Shown: piece by piece, positions 23,851 to 35,335 of the stretch
How positions within the stretch are numbered: position 1 is the stretch's first letter
Layout: every line of letters begins with the position of its first letter
Assembly: GCA_948567375.1 (NCBI GenBank)
Contig: OX419756.1
Coordinates: forward strand, 32,130,333-32,194,332
Reading direction: 5' to 3'
Length of the DNA stretch: 64,000 bases
DNA from: Lunularia cruciata
Taxonomy: Eukaryota > Streptophyta > Marchantiopsida > Lunulariales > Lunulariaceae
The notes under the pieces: model-generated
Databases searched by the model: none
What the model was told of the DNA's origin: nothing
What the model saw: only the letters and a program-made list of their open reading frames with translations
Translations under genes and position numbers: made by a program

Positions 23851-24424
23851 GATCGTAGATGGTAGATGATAGTAGGATATAGGTAGATGAGGACAGAAGA
23901 TGGTAGATTATAGTAGGATAATTTGTATATTAACAGTTCCTCGTCTTGTATATTCACTCGCTGTCTCATCAAGGACAAAGAAGCCTACATTCAAAATTCG
24001 CCATTTTTCAGCGAACTCGGTGGATATTTGCCCAGCAAATAATTTCAGATATTTTTTGTCCATTGCGTAATGTTAGGAGCAACCATACCCTAAATGCATC
24101 CTATTCCAGGAGGAAGTCGACCTACAATACGTTGGTTGTTCTTTAACATGCACTGGCAAGTTCACAGGTTGGGACACTTCCAACAAGTGTGCAGCTAAAT
24201 CTGTTCCCATCCGACTGCAAAAGTAAATTCTGGACCCAATTCGCGAATTTTTCCAAGAGACTTATGTTTGAATATGCGATACTTACAAAGCTGTTTTATT
24301 TCACAATAGATGCACGACATGAAGGTCGAATACAGTTAAGATTCCATGCCAACAACATATATCCCCCTAGAGGATGCTCGTCAAGGATATTTACAGTGGA
24401 TATGCCTACTTGTTATGCTCAGCT
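23851..24424. other. Spacer downstream of the GILT gene
   Basis: Begins with short tandem variants of GGTAGAT(G)ATAGTAGGATA (about 23846-23925). The rest is the 3' flank of the minus-strand thiol reductase gene. No gene seen. Confidence 0.5.
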
Positions 24425-27402
24425 TCACAAACCTACATGCCCTGTCTGACTGGCATCTGCAATCTCAAGCTCTTCTACTTCACATACTCCAGCCTTGAAA
24501 TGTTCCACCGCCCGGTGAACATTTCCGCACACGTCAGGTTTGGAGATAGGGCCCTTGTAAGCCTCACAAACAATCGCTTCAATGTCCTCATAATCCTGCA
24601 AAAATTAAAATCCCAACTCGCGATAATTACATATGTGGATCACAGGTGGCATTTGCTCATGAAATTAAAGGGTTACGTCCTGTAAGTTAATACAATATAA
24701 CTGTACTGAACATGGGGTTTAAACGTGAGATGTACAATATGGAGTTCCTTCCCACCTATTGCTGAACCTTCCCATAAATACGACCATGGGAGCTTTAACA
24801 AGAGAAACTCATAGACACTATCAACTGCGAGCACTGCACATTTCAAGCCAGGAGATATCGGTTCTTACATCATAAAGAGGAGTCCCGTTGACAACGACCC
24901 ATGGAACATACTTGTGAGGGGGGTCCAAACTATCGGTTTCTGCTCCACATGCTCTTTCAATCTGCAGAGGTTTATGCTGTTTTGTGAATAATCAACAACC
25001 ATCAGAATGCTCTACACTGCTATCGTATAAGCTTGAAACGTCAGCAACAAGGTCTCTCTATAATCTAGCAATGGTCTGGACACTGAAGCGGCCCCAATGA
25101 ATCATATATATAATAGTCGGTGCTTTGTAACACTGATTATACTACTCATTGCATACTTCAGGAAAGTTGGAGTTATATTCGAAGATCGCAAGACCATTTT
25201 TAACAGTCCCAAGACTAGTTTGATGAGGTACACCAAAGCTTTGGTCATGGGGATCAAAGGCAAAGGCATCGCCTTCAGACAAGACATAGATGGGCCCAAT
25301 ATTACACCGCTATCTAGAGCTCCTCTTGTGAAAAGAAGATCAGGTCTGTACCTTATCTCCTAGAGGTCCTTGGAAACAGTTATTAATTCTTCCAAGGTCT
25401 AGACCAGTTGGTGGCGCGACACAACGCTTCCAGTTAGGTAGAACTGAGGATCGCGGAAATTCCCATACAAGGGTCTCCAAGCATAATATGAACGGAAACC
25501 ACTGCGTCTGCATGACCAAACCATCATGAAAGGTAAAAGTCATGTGCTTGGGTTCAATGGATGAAGGTTCATGGGGACGGGATAGTAAAGGTCGATGCCA
25601 TTAGTCCGAGTGACAAACAACCTCAGACGATCATACAGGAGTTGAAACCCTCGACTTAATCAACACTGATTTCCTGAAGGCCTAATATACAGAAACAAGT
25701 GCTTATCACGTCTTATGCAGGTCCACCTAGGAGAATGAAGGAGCCGTCACTTTCAAGGAGGGAACGTAAATTATAGGTTAGCCTTCAGTGTCCACCTCGG
25801 AGTAGCTACGTTACTTACATTATCTTTCAGTTTTAGGAAAAATATTAGGCTTACCACCATCATAGTCAAGAAGCACTGCGAGACTGTAGAAAATTCGAAC
25901 TGGCCATCATTCCCAACTTTCACTCGACCTTAGATGCAATAAAATATCGTGAAAGGGTATAGACTGACTTCAATTTATAATGATCCAAGGAACCATCGCT
26001 CTATAATTCTTTGGGGTAGAAAACATGAAAGAGTTTTAAATGACCTGGAATTAAGATGAGGGATGCAAACATTATAGGTGTCATATACGCACCACGTTGG
26101 GGTACAGTTTGATTGCGCATGACTGAATGACGTTCAGGTCGCATTCGTCTTGCCCATGCTGCACCATAATATTATCAGAAACATCAATGGTTTATTGCTA
26201 ACAGCTCCAGAACGAGCATAATTGATAAAACTACTAGCTGCATCATCTTGAGCTCCTGTCAAGTCCTTGAAAATGGTCAGGCTTCTCATGCAATTGGTAC
26301 ATGCCACTGTTGGCTGAATCTGCGTTATCCGCTCATGATATTTCGATTACAATTTTCTATAGTGCATGATCTTATCAGAAGACACCATGGATCACACTTC
26401 GTACGCTAGTGTACAAACTTTTGACCAGGTTATACCTGGCAAACAATATCACCACCGTCGGTGTAGATGCGCGCATTTCCGTAAGGGATCATACGTAGGT
26501 GGACAAGATCAATCATCCCGTTGGTGAACATTTTACTCAGATAGTTGACGACGAAATTGGAGCAGCCGGGGCATAAAGACTCCGAGTAAAACTCTATAAG
26601 CACCTTATCTTCTGATTCGGCCTTGATCGCAGAACCTGCATTTGAGGAAAATTATTAGGTCACTGAAGCTACAACACGCTGCGTCGACTGGATACGAAGC
26701 CAACTAGTGTGGCACGAAACAATCTACTTCAAGAAGCCTCTCATTTTGTGTTTACAGAGTGCTTTTTAATACAAACGACTGTCACAACCCTACAGTTATG
26801 GCTTCGAGCTCCGCTTGGTCGGGACTGTATCTGTGTCCACCGGCCAAGTTGACAAACGAAATTCGAACACAAGTAAAACGGCGAGTGATATTATTGATTT
26901 ATTATTAATTTGGACAGATTGAGTTCATTTCAGAGGTGCAAGCAACTTACCCGACTATACATCAGTCTTTTCGGGTGCCAATGTAAATCGGCTATAGTTG
27001 GAGAACATAACATAGTTAACAGAGCAGTTTGATTGCACACTTCTATGAGTGGTAAATTGAATACTGATAAGGTTCGAGAACTTGATCAACATATCGATTT
27101 AAGCGATCGTCCTCGTGTTCGCCACCGATTTTCCTAGTGCATAAAAAGATTCAACCTGGTATATATGTGGGACCATCTTTTGCCCGGAGCAGCTCTATAT
27201 GCTCTCCAAAACTCAACATACTCTTTCCGCGAGCTCAAATTCCTTCCTGATCGCAACTCGTCTTGTGTGGAAGCGGAGAAATTGGTCAGAAACTATCACC
27301 ACTATGACGTCTTCTCAACAGAAGCGATGGAAAGCAGCACTCACCTAAGCATGCGATAACAAGGCCGACCACCACGACTTGGAGAGCCCAGGGTTTCCCC
27401 AT
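24425..27402 (-). CDS. GILT-family lysosomal/secreted thiol reductase, six exons
   Basis: Exons on the minus strand: 27402-27345, 26635-26436, 26158-26093, 25507-25352, 24961-24869, 24595-24425. All junctions are GT-AG, phases agree, and the product is 247 aa. Residues 1-19 (MGKPWALQVVVVGLVIACL) form a signal peptide, so the protein enters the secretory/vacuolar route. The redox pair is C41-P-G-C44, within SLCPGCSNFVVNYL. The family signature CQHGx2ECx2Nx4C is complete (CQHGQDECDLNVIQSC, residues 85-100) and is cut by intron 2 after CQ. Further conserved blocks are WFPFILCLE and PPHKYVPWVVVNG. GILT enzymes reduce protein disulfides at acidic pH. Many plant relatives have a changed second active-site residue, but here both cysteines remain, so activity is plausible. 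The gene appears intact. The start is the first ATG giving a signal peptide. It is flanked by the direct repeats A and B. Confidence 0.93.
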
Positions 27403-28365
27403 GTCTTCTTCACTGAAATTTGAAGTGTCCACGAGGAGATTAAAGATCAATTCTGATCTGCTTCCTATCGTGTTTTCTTCGTCGTGAGGTATGAATCGAG
27501 GGCCAAAATCTCCAAACCTCGTATTTCTCTCGAGGGATCGATATATTGCCAAGGCGTAGAAAGGGCCACGTACAATCTGGGACACAGAAGCAGGTGGGAA
27601 TAGCGTCCGTGAAGTGAACCATCTACATTTCTGAAGGACGTTTCCCAGAGAAAACTCTTTTAACAGCAACTCGAGAAGTTGTTCCGTCAACGCTCGTAGG
27701 TGCGCCGGGTATATTCTTTCAAATTGACTTCGTGAATAAGACTCAACACTCAGGAATCTTCCTTTAACGAACTCAATCCACTGTCGCGGATAACAAATAA
27801 CAGTTGAGAATCTTCCCTCAACAAAGTTCCTGGCCGAAGTGGCCTACCGGCATGTCTAGATGATCTGAAACCAGATGAAACTTCTCTACTGTTGTTCTAC
27901 AAAAGAGAAAAAGGCGACCGCGTAGAAGAACAAGAAGGAGGGACAAGCCGACCTCATAGAACACAAGAAGGATCGGAGAACCATCAAGCAGTAACTAGAT
28001 GAGACACAATAGGTAAAATGGAATCAACTACCAATAGTATCGATAATGAGGAATCTTCTTCTCCGTTGCAAAAGAGATATCCGAGCTATGGATCCTAATC
28101 ATAACGATTACTACCCTTCTAACCTGTAAACCGAGCTTGAGGATTTGAGCCAAAGAGCCTGCCCAGTACTGGGGATTGTAGATCCGGATACCATCACGTC
28201 GAAATCTGTTTTAGTCATCATGGAGACGTTTAACGTATTCATAAGTTGGTCGTTTTGGGTTTCTATCATTCGATGGTCATAGTAAATCAAACGAGCTGAC
28301 TTGGTTGGTCGATACTGATACATTTAAGACATGCTCAGAGATATATGGTGTTTATTCAAAGTCGA
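27403..28365. other. 5' flank of the GILT gene
   Basis: No recognisable gene. On the minus strand an open frame continues upstream of the GILT start codon to about 27690, but it is not needed for the product and shows no domain. It may be 5' UTR. At 27905-27945 a weak resemblance to the LINE tail (GCGACCGCGTAGAAGAACAA) is seen. Confidence 0.4.
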
Positions 28366-30362
28366 TGTGGCTAATTGAATTGGGCGGATCGAGTAAAAGC
28401 GGCACTAAAAGCTCGTTTAAGTTGATCATCTCGTTTTCACCAACTTTTTAGAGTAGATTGACTCGTTACTCTCCATGGGCATTACCATCAAGATATAGTA
28501 AGATGCGTAGTAATTTGGTTTACGATTGGATTAATAAGAGAGGGCATAACGCCATCAAACCGATTATTTCTCTATAACTGCCACGATTTCAAAGGTTGGT
28601 GTAATCTTACTTATTTGTGCATAATTCCGTCCCATTGTATTAACTCCCTTATGGTCAACTCCGTGAGTCATCCCTAACACGAGTTCCACAACGAAACGAA
28701 AACTTTAATCCAATTAATTTAATCTTTAATCACACCTTTAAAATGACATGTATCAATTTATTTCAAGAGTTAATGCCTTAGAAGTCTTATTAAATATTGA
28801 TAAGCAATTTCATCATAGCTTTATTTTAGAAATATTATTTGATGGAAGAGGATATAAATATACATAGGATATTATAATTGAATGATAATAATAATAATAA
28901 TATATTTAATTGAAAATAATTATAGTATTTTTTGTCATACATTGTCACTTTATTTTTCATTTGTAATATTGCATCTAGATTACTCGTACATTAGAATAAT
29001 AATGATAATAGTTAGAGATATATTGGTCATTATTCATAGATTATTTTCTTGCTGTTAGATTTCATGTTCAAAGTACTGACTACATGGTGAGGCCCATCAT
29101 CACTTCCACCATTACACCATGGAGTGTGTAGTCAACATGACTATTGGGGTGAAACCTAGGTCAAAATCAGGAGGATACTCTTGAAGTGCAGTTCTAGAGA
29201 GCTCACTTTTTTTATGTTGAGCCTTAAAATTTTTGGCTAGAGTGGATAAAAACCAGACGAACATCAACTTGAAGTCCCTTAGCTAGAGTGGGTGTTACTT
29301 GACTGTAATCAGTACCCAATGATTCAATGAATGAATGTGATTCAAGTTGTATAAACAAATCGATTATTATTGTGACATTTTAGAATTCATGTATGACTTA
29401 TATGTGAATTTTGTTTCTATAGTGTATGTTGTTTGCAATGATGTATATTATATAGCGATGTGTATATGCATGATAGTGTTACTATCAATTTGCACCAATT
29501 TGTGATGATTCCTTGAATTTTCTTCTTATGAGTCATTTTATAGTTTCAACTTAAACCAATTTAGATAAAAGAAAATGTCTCAATACATATAAATAATACA
29601 ATATTTTATTTGAATGTAATAATTAATTTACCGATACTATTTTAACCTCAAATTTAATCAAGTTAGTTTTACTACAATATTTAAAAGTCATTGTACGACA
29701 CAAGAGAAGCCACATTATAATTCATGATTAACATAAAGAATACAATAGTTGATTTTAATGTACAACTTTTTGCTTATAATAATTAAAATTTAAATCTAAT
29801 CAAGTGAGCTTTTCATATAAATTCAAAAGACATTGTATGAGGTAAATCAAGCCATGCAAAATTCATTGTAAAATAAAGTACATAATAACATTTTTCTAGA
29901 ATTCATTCTTAATAGTGTTTAAATTTCAAATTAAATCAAGATTTATTTATAAATTCGAAATACAATTGCTTACGAAGGTGACGTAATTTATGTAACAATT
30001 GCTAAATTTAAACTCGGTGGAACTTGCCTATCTTAGAGAAATCCCAAATGACAATGCTCAAGCTCCTCTTGTATTGACCTATGGACAAAATTGCATTTCC
30101 TCAAAGATAGATAAGTTACAGGGGTAGGAAGTCAAATATTAGGGTTTATGAAGTTTGTAACGAAGTCTTTATCTCAGTCACATTCCCCGTGATTTTCTCA
30201 AGCAATTAAAACATATGTCTAGTTACAAGAATAATTTCCTATTTTTTATCGCCACCAAGCAACTTAACACTATAAAGAAGGCGTACTTTTGCCAACCCTT
30301 GTTGCTCTGATTGGAGCCAAAGGCAAGTGAACAAGAATTCAACATATATGATGAAAGTAGAA
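28366..30362 (+). repeat. Direct repeat, copy B (right of the GILT gene)
   Basis: Co-linear with 22325-23850 (shared words include 'agagtagattgact', 'atctcagt(t/c)acattcccc' and 'tacttttgccaacc'). Carries an extra ~500-bp block near 28900-29480 that I do not recognise. AT-rich and non-coding. Confidence 0.75.
29644..30020 (+). repeat. Three ~138-bp tandem units within copy B
   Basis: Units near 29644, 29785 and 29921 correspond one-to-one with those at 23043, 23181 and 23314. Confidence 0.55.
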
Positions 30363-31399
30363 TAGTTTATAGACAAGCATTCAAGAGGACATATGCCGTT
30401 TGCAAAACTAGAATAGTTTAGTTTATGTATACTGACATCAATTCAAGAGGATATATGCCTGTGGGAAAACTAGAATAGCTTAGTTTATGCCAATTCAAAT
30501 GTTGACATCAATGGTTATTTCAAGGGATGCTAACAAAGCACTCATCTCATGTACTATTTCTTCTTTGGGAATGGCTTAATAGCGTCTTCAAGAGTCATTA
30601 TGCATTTTCGTGTAATGTAGAGATTTTTTAACTGTATAATAACTTCACAAGAAGGTGTATGAATATTACAAAATTGACATTCTTGACAAAGACCCGTAAG
30701 GAATGATCCCGTTTAGTAGATACTACAAAATATAGCATAACTTACTCTGTACTGCGTGTTCTTCTCCAAAATCACATAAAAAGTTGAACTTATATATTTC
30801 ACTCAGTTATCTACACCTAAAAAATATGTGACCATGCCAAACTAAGATATCATATGATGATTTTCTTCCTGGTATGACAATGTGCATTTACAAGAACTCA
30901 GTCTCTCGGTTAATTATTAAATTTCAGAATTAACTAAGACTAACATTACTATGGGTATTTATAAGAATAAAATTTACCTCAACAGGCATTTATGAAAACA
31001 TAATCTATTTGTCATTGAATCTCTGAGCTGGCCAAGGCTGACGTGACCCATCCAGGTCCTTTCACCCTTTCTTCCGCTCTGCGCTTTTCCCAAATAAGCT
31101 AGCACCAGCTAGTTGCCCCGTGGGCACCTAAAAGGGAAGCACGGGCTTCGACCAAGGGAGTGCGTTCAAGTAAGGTTGAAGATTTGGGGTGTTGTCAAGT
31201 AATATGAAAACGAGGGGTGTAGTTGAGTAGAAATACCGTATTATGGGTGCGACTACGTATATTTCAGCTTCAATCTCGCTTTCGGCGGTGAGGCGACTAA
31301 TCCACGAGGTGTAATGTGGAGTACCACAATTGCACTCTGATCGATCGCCAGTAGTTGATCGCATGTGCCCGAGTTTGCAACAGCAAAGGGTAGACCTAA
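30363..31399. other. Intergenic stretch, no gene recognised
   Basis: Two ~65-bp tandem variants of 'ttcaagaggacatatgcc' occur at about 30380-30490. From about 31030 the base composition becomes GC-richer like the nearby genes, but no conserved protein is visible. Confidence 0.4.
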
Positions 31400-31820
31400 T
31401 TACTCTACCTCCAACTCAAAAGCAACAGCTGCAGCTTTAAGATCCTTAGTCTTTCCTCTCACTTTCTCCCCTGAAAAGCAGGGTTCATCCAAAGAAGCCT
31501 TCTTCATTTGAAGAGAGGATTCTGAACGCCTAGTTATGATAAGCATGTAACAAGCACAGTTGTTTGCACGTTAATGGACTCGAACACGTGGAGGACCTTT
31601 AAAGGAACTGAATGTCCTTGCGTTCTCATCTTCATACTAGCGGAAGGAACAAGAAGGTTCCAAATTTGTAAACAGGAGCAGAAACAAGGAACTTTTTGTC
31701 TCAATGTCAAATCACCAACACAAGCCATTACAATGTTCGAGTAGCATTGAAGCACTCTATCCACTGGAGACTTGAGTTCGGTGTAGACAGTGAACGCTCC
31801 GTTTCCGTGAAGCAACTCCT
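31400..31820 (-). other. Possible exons of an unrecognised minus-strand gene
   Basis: Candidate coding pieces on the minus strand have plausible acceptors: about 31815-31690 (HGNGAFTVYTELKSPVDRVL) and 31470-31400 (EKVRGKTKDLKAAAVAFELE, ending in a stop). The splice pattern between them could not be fixed, and no family is recognised. They lie downstream of the NAT9-like gene and could be a separate gene or a decayed one. Confidence 0.2.
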
Positions 31821-32207
31821 AGCACTTTGTTCCTACAAGAAGTAGCCATTCAGTGGGAGTGGTCATGTTGATTCGAGATAAGCATACAATTACAACGGTG
31901 CTCAAAATCTCTCCATCAACACGGTTGTCAACCAGCAGAACAGCAGCCTGTCTCTTGGAGCAATTCAGAAAGCAGGAAGTTCCCAAAAGCGCACGTGTAG
32001 GACCACCCCAAACTTCAGTACTTCGTAAAGGAGTAGCGAGCTTACCGTCGGTTAGTCAAATAGAAGGCTTGGGCAGACCATAGTCTCAACCCTATTGAAC
32101 GGCAAACTCCAGAGTCGTCTGGAGGAATTTCACCAGTTGTTGCATATAACATCAGATGAAGGAAACTGTGAGAGACATAACTTCATGGATTGAAACATGT
32201 CAGTGGT

Positions 32208-33495
32208 TCAGCCTCTAAAGCTCACTTCCTCAAATATTATGTTCGGCCGGTGCACGATTAAGATTTAGTATTTGGTACCTGCTTAAAGACATCACTGTGG
32301 CTCACATCTTTGAAGCCCTGAATCCATGCAAACTAGGAGTCAGTTTTTCGCTTTAGGTCTAACTCACCTTCAACGAAACTTGAGTCTGTTCGAATAATAA
32401 TGAACCAAGCTCCAAGGTACTGTGCATAACTTGATACCTACCTACCTGTTCTTCTCACCGTCTTGAGGCAATGATGAGCATAACATCAGTAGGAAATTAT
32501 CATCGCAGTAACGGATATAACCACTAAATTCATTTTCTGCAGTTTGGGTCACTCGTACCAAACTTCGAAAGAGGTGAAGTGAAGTGGAGTTCGAGTCTTC
32601 GATCTTCGCTCTGAACTTCGAGATATGGAGATGTTGTGATCCATACTTCATCATGAGTCGTACTGATTCCTTCGCAAGCCCTTTCCCGCGGCTGAAAAAT
32701 CCCGTACTCTCAGTTCTAAACTTCAATAGTTTCAGTAAGCAATTTCCTCTAGTTATTTTCTGTCGGCTGCCATGCAAGAAGATGAAAGATCACGCCACAA
32801 TGTGGCAATTTTGACTTATATGCCTCACATTTCTCTAGGTGAGCGAGAGATCGTTCAACTATGCAGTAGAAACTCGGGTAGCGCATAAATGCCATCCAAC
32901 CTGCGGGGTTCAGCTATCATGATGTCAATCTCCCCAGTTCCTTCATCGTCCAGGTCGTTCAGAAAGAGATTTACATCCCCTGCCATTGCTGCAGAAACAA
33001 GCCCGGAAGGAACTATTACAGTTGGACTAATTTGCACCTTATGAGCTGACTCTGTGTGACGAGTTCCTGTTCCAATTTCAAATCCTGATAGCAATCCAAA
33101 GATTGATTGTCACATTAACTGATAGCTCGAAATGTGCAGATCATCTAGACGCGAGCTTACCTTCAAGGTTTAGCGTTTCTGCTTCAGATACTTCTATGCG
33201 CTCCTTGTCCAGAATGATGAACATGCATTCTGCTCAATGCTTTCAGATGTGAGGAAAAGAAATGATTTCAGATGCCAGGTAAATACAAATGCACGAAAGT
33301 AGAACGCTTACTCAAAGGATCGGAGTTCCATGAATCCTGCAGATCATACTGCTCTTCTATGGACAGTGGCTCTGAACCAGTGGCCTCCAAGAGAACAGGA
33401 TCTAGAAGCCATTTGTGATAGTAGGGTACGTGTTCCTTCTCGTAAGGCACGAGCATTACTCCTTGTCCCTCAATCCTGCCCACAGGCCTTACCAT
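32208..33495 (-). CDS. NAT9: NAT9-type N-acetyltransferase (GNAT fold), six exons
   Basis: Minus-strand exons: 33495-33312, 33229-33161, 32988-32901, 32691-32559, 32317-32279, 32228-32208, giving 177 aa with consistent phases and GT-AG junctions. Family blocks in order: VMLVPYEKEHVPYYHKWL (N-terminus), ATGSEPLSIEEQYDLQDSW, KCMFIILDKE, AGDVNLFLNDLDDEGTGEI, MIAEPRSRGKGLAKES (residues ~109-123, the acetyl-CoA loop R-x-x-G-x-A), and LGFKDVSHSDVFKQ. NAT9 proteins are GNAT acetyltransferases; animal members are linked to microtubule stability, and the plant role is not established. The predicted C-terminus (EVSFRG, then stop) is about 30-40 residues shorter than in typical plant NAT9. The last exon is therefore the least certain. 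Confidence 0.9.
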
Positions 33496-35335
33496 TGTTG
33501 CAAAATCGGATCTTTGTGGTCAATTGCTATGACTGATAGTAAAAAGCTACTGCAGGGCTCTCTTTAACTAGCACTGTAATGCTTAAAAGTATCAGCTCCC
33601 TGGTAGCGTAAAACTTACAGATAGTTCAGTTCCTCTAAATGCAGAAATGTGAAGGCTGATTAGGGTTTATTTTACGGGTACGGCTCAACTCCAGGCCTTC
33701 AGCTTTTGAAGGCCTGGACGATACCCGCAAAGAGTCCACTGTGATTTGTCACTCAACACGGCACCAGAACTTCTAAACTACATGAACAGCATGTCCGCAT
33801 ATTGGCCCCTTCATACAAATCTATTCCGCTCTAGGAACTCGCTTGGTTTCTGTAGATCTCCACTTTTGGTAGTACGAATTCCTTGGACTCTTGGTTCACG
33901 GCAATCGTACGTTTGTGGACGATAGATCAAGTCTGGATAACTGTGTGTCCTAAGCCTGCGAAACTACGGTCATGCAGTCTTGAAAGATTCGCATAACTGG
34001 CCTTGCCTTTGACAAATCTCCCGGTAGTCCAGTTTGATTAGTCGTGTTGATTCCAGCTTTTCTCCGCGCACATACTAGAATCTCATAATTAAAGAAGAAA
34101 GCACAGTTGTCGGTGGAAGTTTGGTTCTTCGATTCCAGATTTCTTGTACAATGTTATCCTGTTAAGGGTTTCTTTGAATATCTGATTGTCTCCTGTAGAC
34201 AGAGCGATGATAGCAACAAACTAGTGCACAGTATGAGAGCGCGAACACAAGGGATGGCATCCTTATTGAGCAGCCCAGCACTAACAGTTCCAGTGTTCAG
34301 AATCGTCGAAGTGTCCCTAAGATTCCAAGACAAGATGTCCAGAGGTAGCAGACAACTTACCCTTTGACCTGCACTTGCACATTCATGGTAAAGTTTGTGT
34401 CAAACTATTGATTTCAAGGTAACACAGAGCTCTAAATTTCCACGGAAAGGTGCCTGTTGAGGCTGAGGATGTGGCCTAAGCTTCTAACTGTAAAGACCCT
34501 GATGAGGTTTTCTTTCGTTCATCCTGGTAATAAACTTCTTGGCAGAGATGAAATTTCCAGTAGACGAACTCGCCTGGTTCTCTACAACATTCGAGAGCAT
34601 TAGGAAATGTTTGCGTGGTCTCCTTAAACTTCGTGAGCGTTCATGTCCCCAAAAGAAAAGGAAGACCTACGGCAAGAAACAGGTTCGACATGGTCGCACT
34701 TCTCGGCTCCGTGACTACGAATTACTACTCGCTTTCCACTATGAGCTGAGCTGATGTGACTTACAAGATCAGTCTGTATAAAACAATATGGACAAGAGCT
34801 CCTTCCATGAATGCTTTCATATGAAGACCCATGTCCTGAGGGCGCTGTAAACTGATCGAGATTCTTTATCTAAAGTGGTTGGAGATATGACCATAGCTCC
34901 TCTTTTCTGCAAGGAATCTAGTGTTTTTGGGACAATTAAACTATTTTTTGATATCAACCTGGTGATAAAGATACTCAAACGTCTTTACCATTGTGAATAG
35001 ATATTGAATATTATATTTGAATGCCTGCTCGTGCCAATAATTGGTTGTTAGTGAAAAGGTCGTTTGAAATTCAATTAAAAGTAAAGTGTTTTAAAATGTT
35101 TTAAAATGCATTCTAAAATAAACCATGTTTGAAAAGCGTTTCAGTTTAATGAAAATAGTAAATCTCTATAAATCAAACCTGCCAATTTCGGTTCACCATA
35201 CGAGTAATTGATCATCTATATCATTTGATGGTGCTTTGAACTCTACCTCTTCTACGGTATAACCAAAATGTTCCTTTTCTTCCGCTTCTTTTTTGACATG
35301 GTGAATTCCAATACAGATGAATTTTTGCAAAAGGT
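33496..35335. other. Intergenic stretch, no gene recognised
   Basis: Gene-like composition to about 34800, then AT-rich. Short open stretches (for example plus 34539-34754, with CPQKKRKTYGKKQVRHGRTS) are too short and isolated to call. Repeated 'gttttaaaatg' words occur at about 35088-35110. Confidence 0.35.

Noticed and set aside
27403-27690. In-frame upstream extension of the GILT product
   Set aside because: It would bury the signal peptide MGKPWALQVVVVGLVIACL in the middle of the protein and has no family match.
27905-27945. Fourth LINE tail
   Set aside because: Only about 35 bp resemble the tail, with several mismatches; not enough to call.
22325-30362. The two large direct repeats as LTRs of one giant element
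   Set aside because: No TG...CA ends, no primer site or polypurine tract, and the interior holds a normal spliced host gene.
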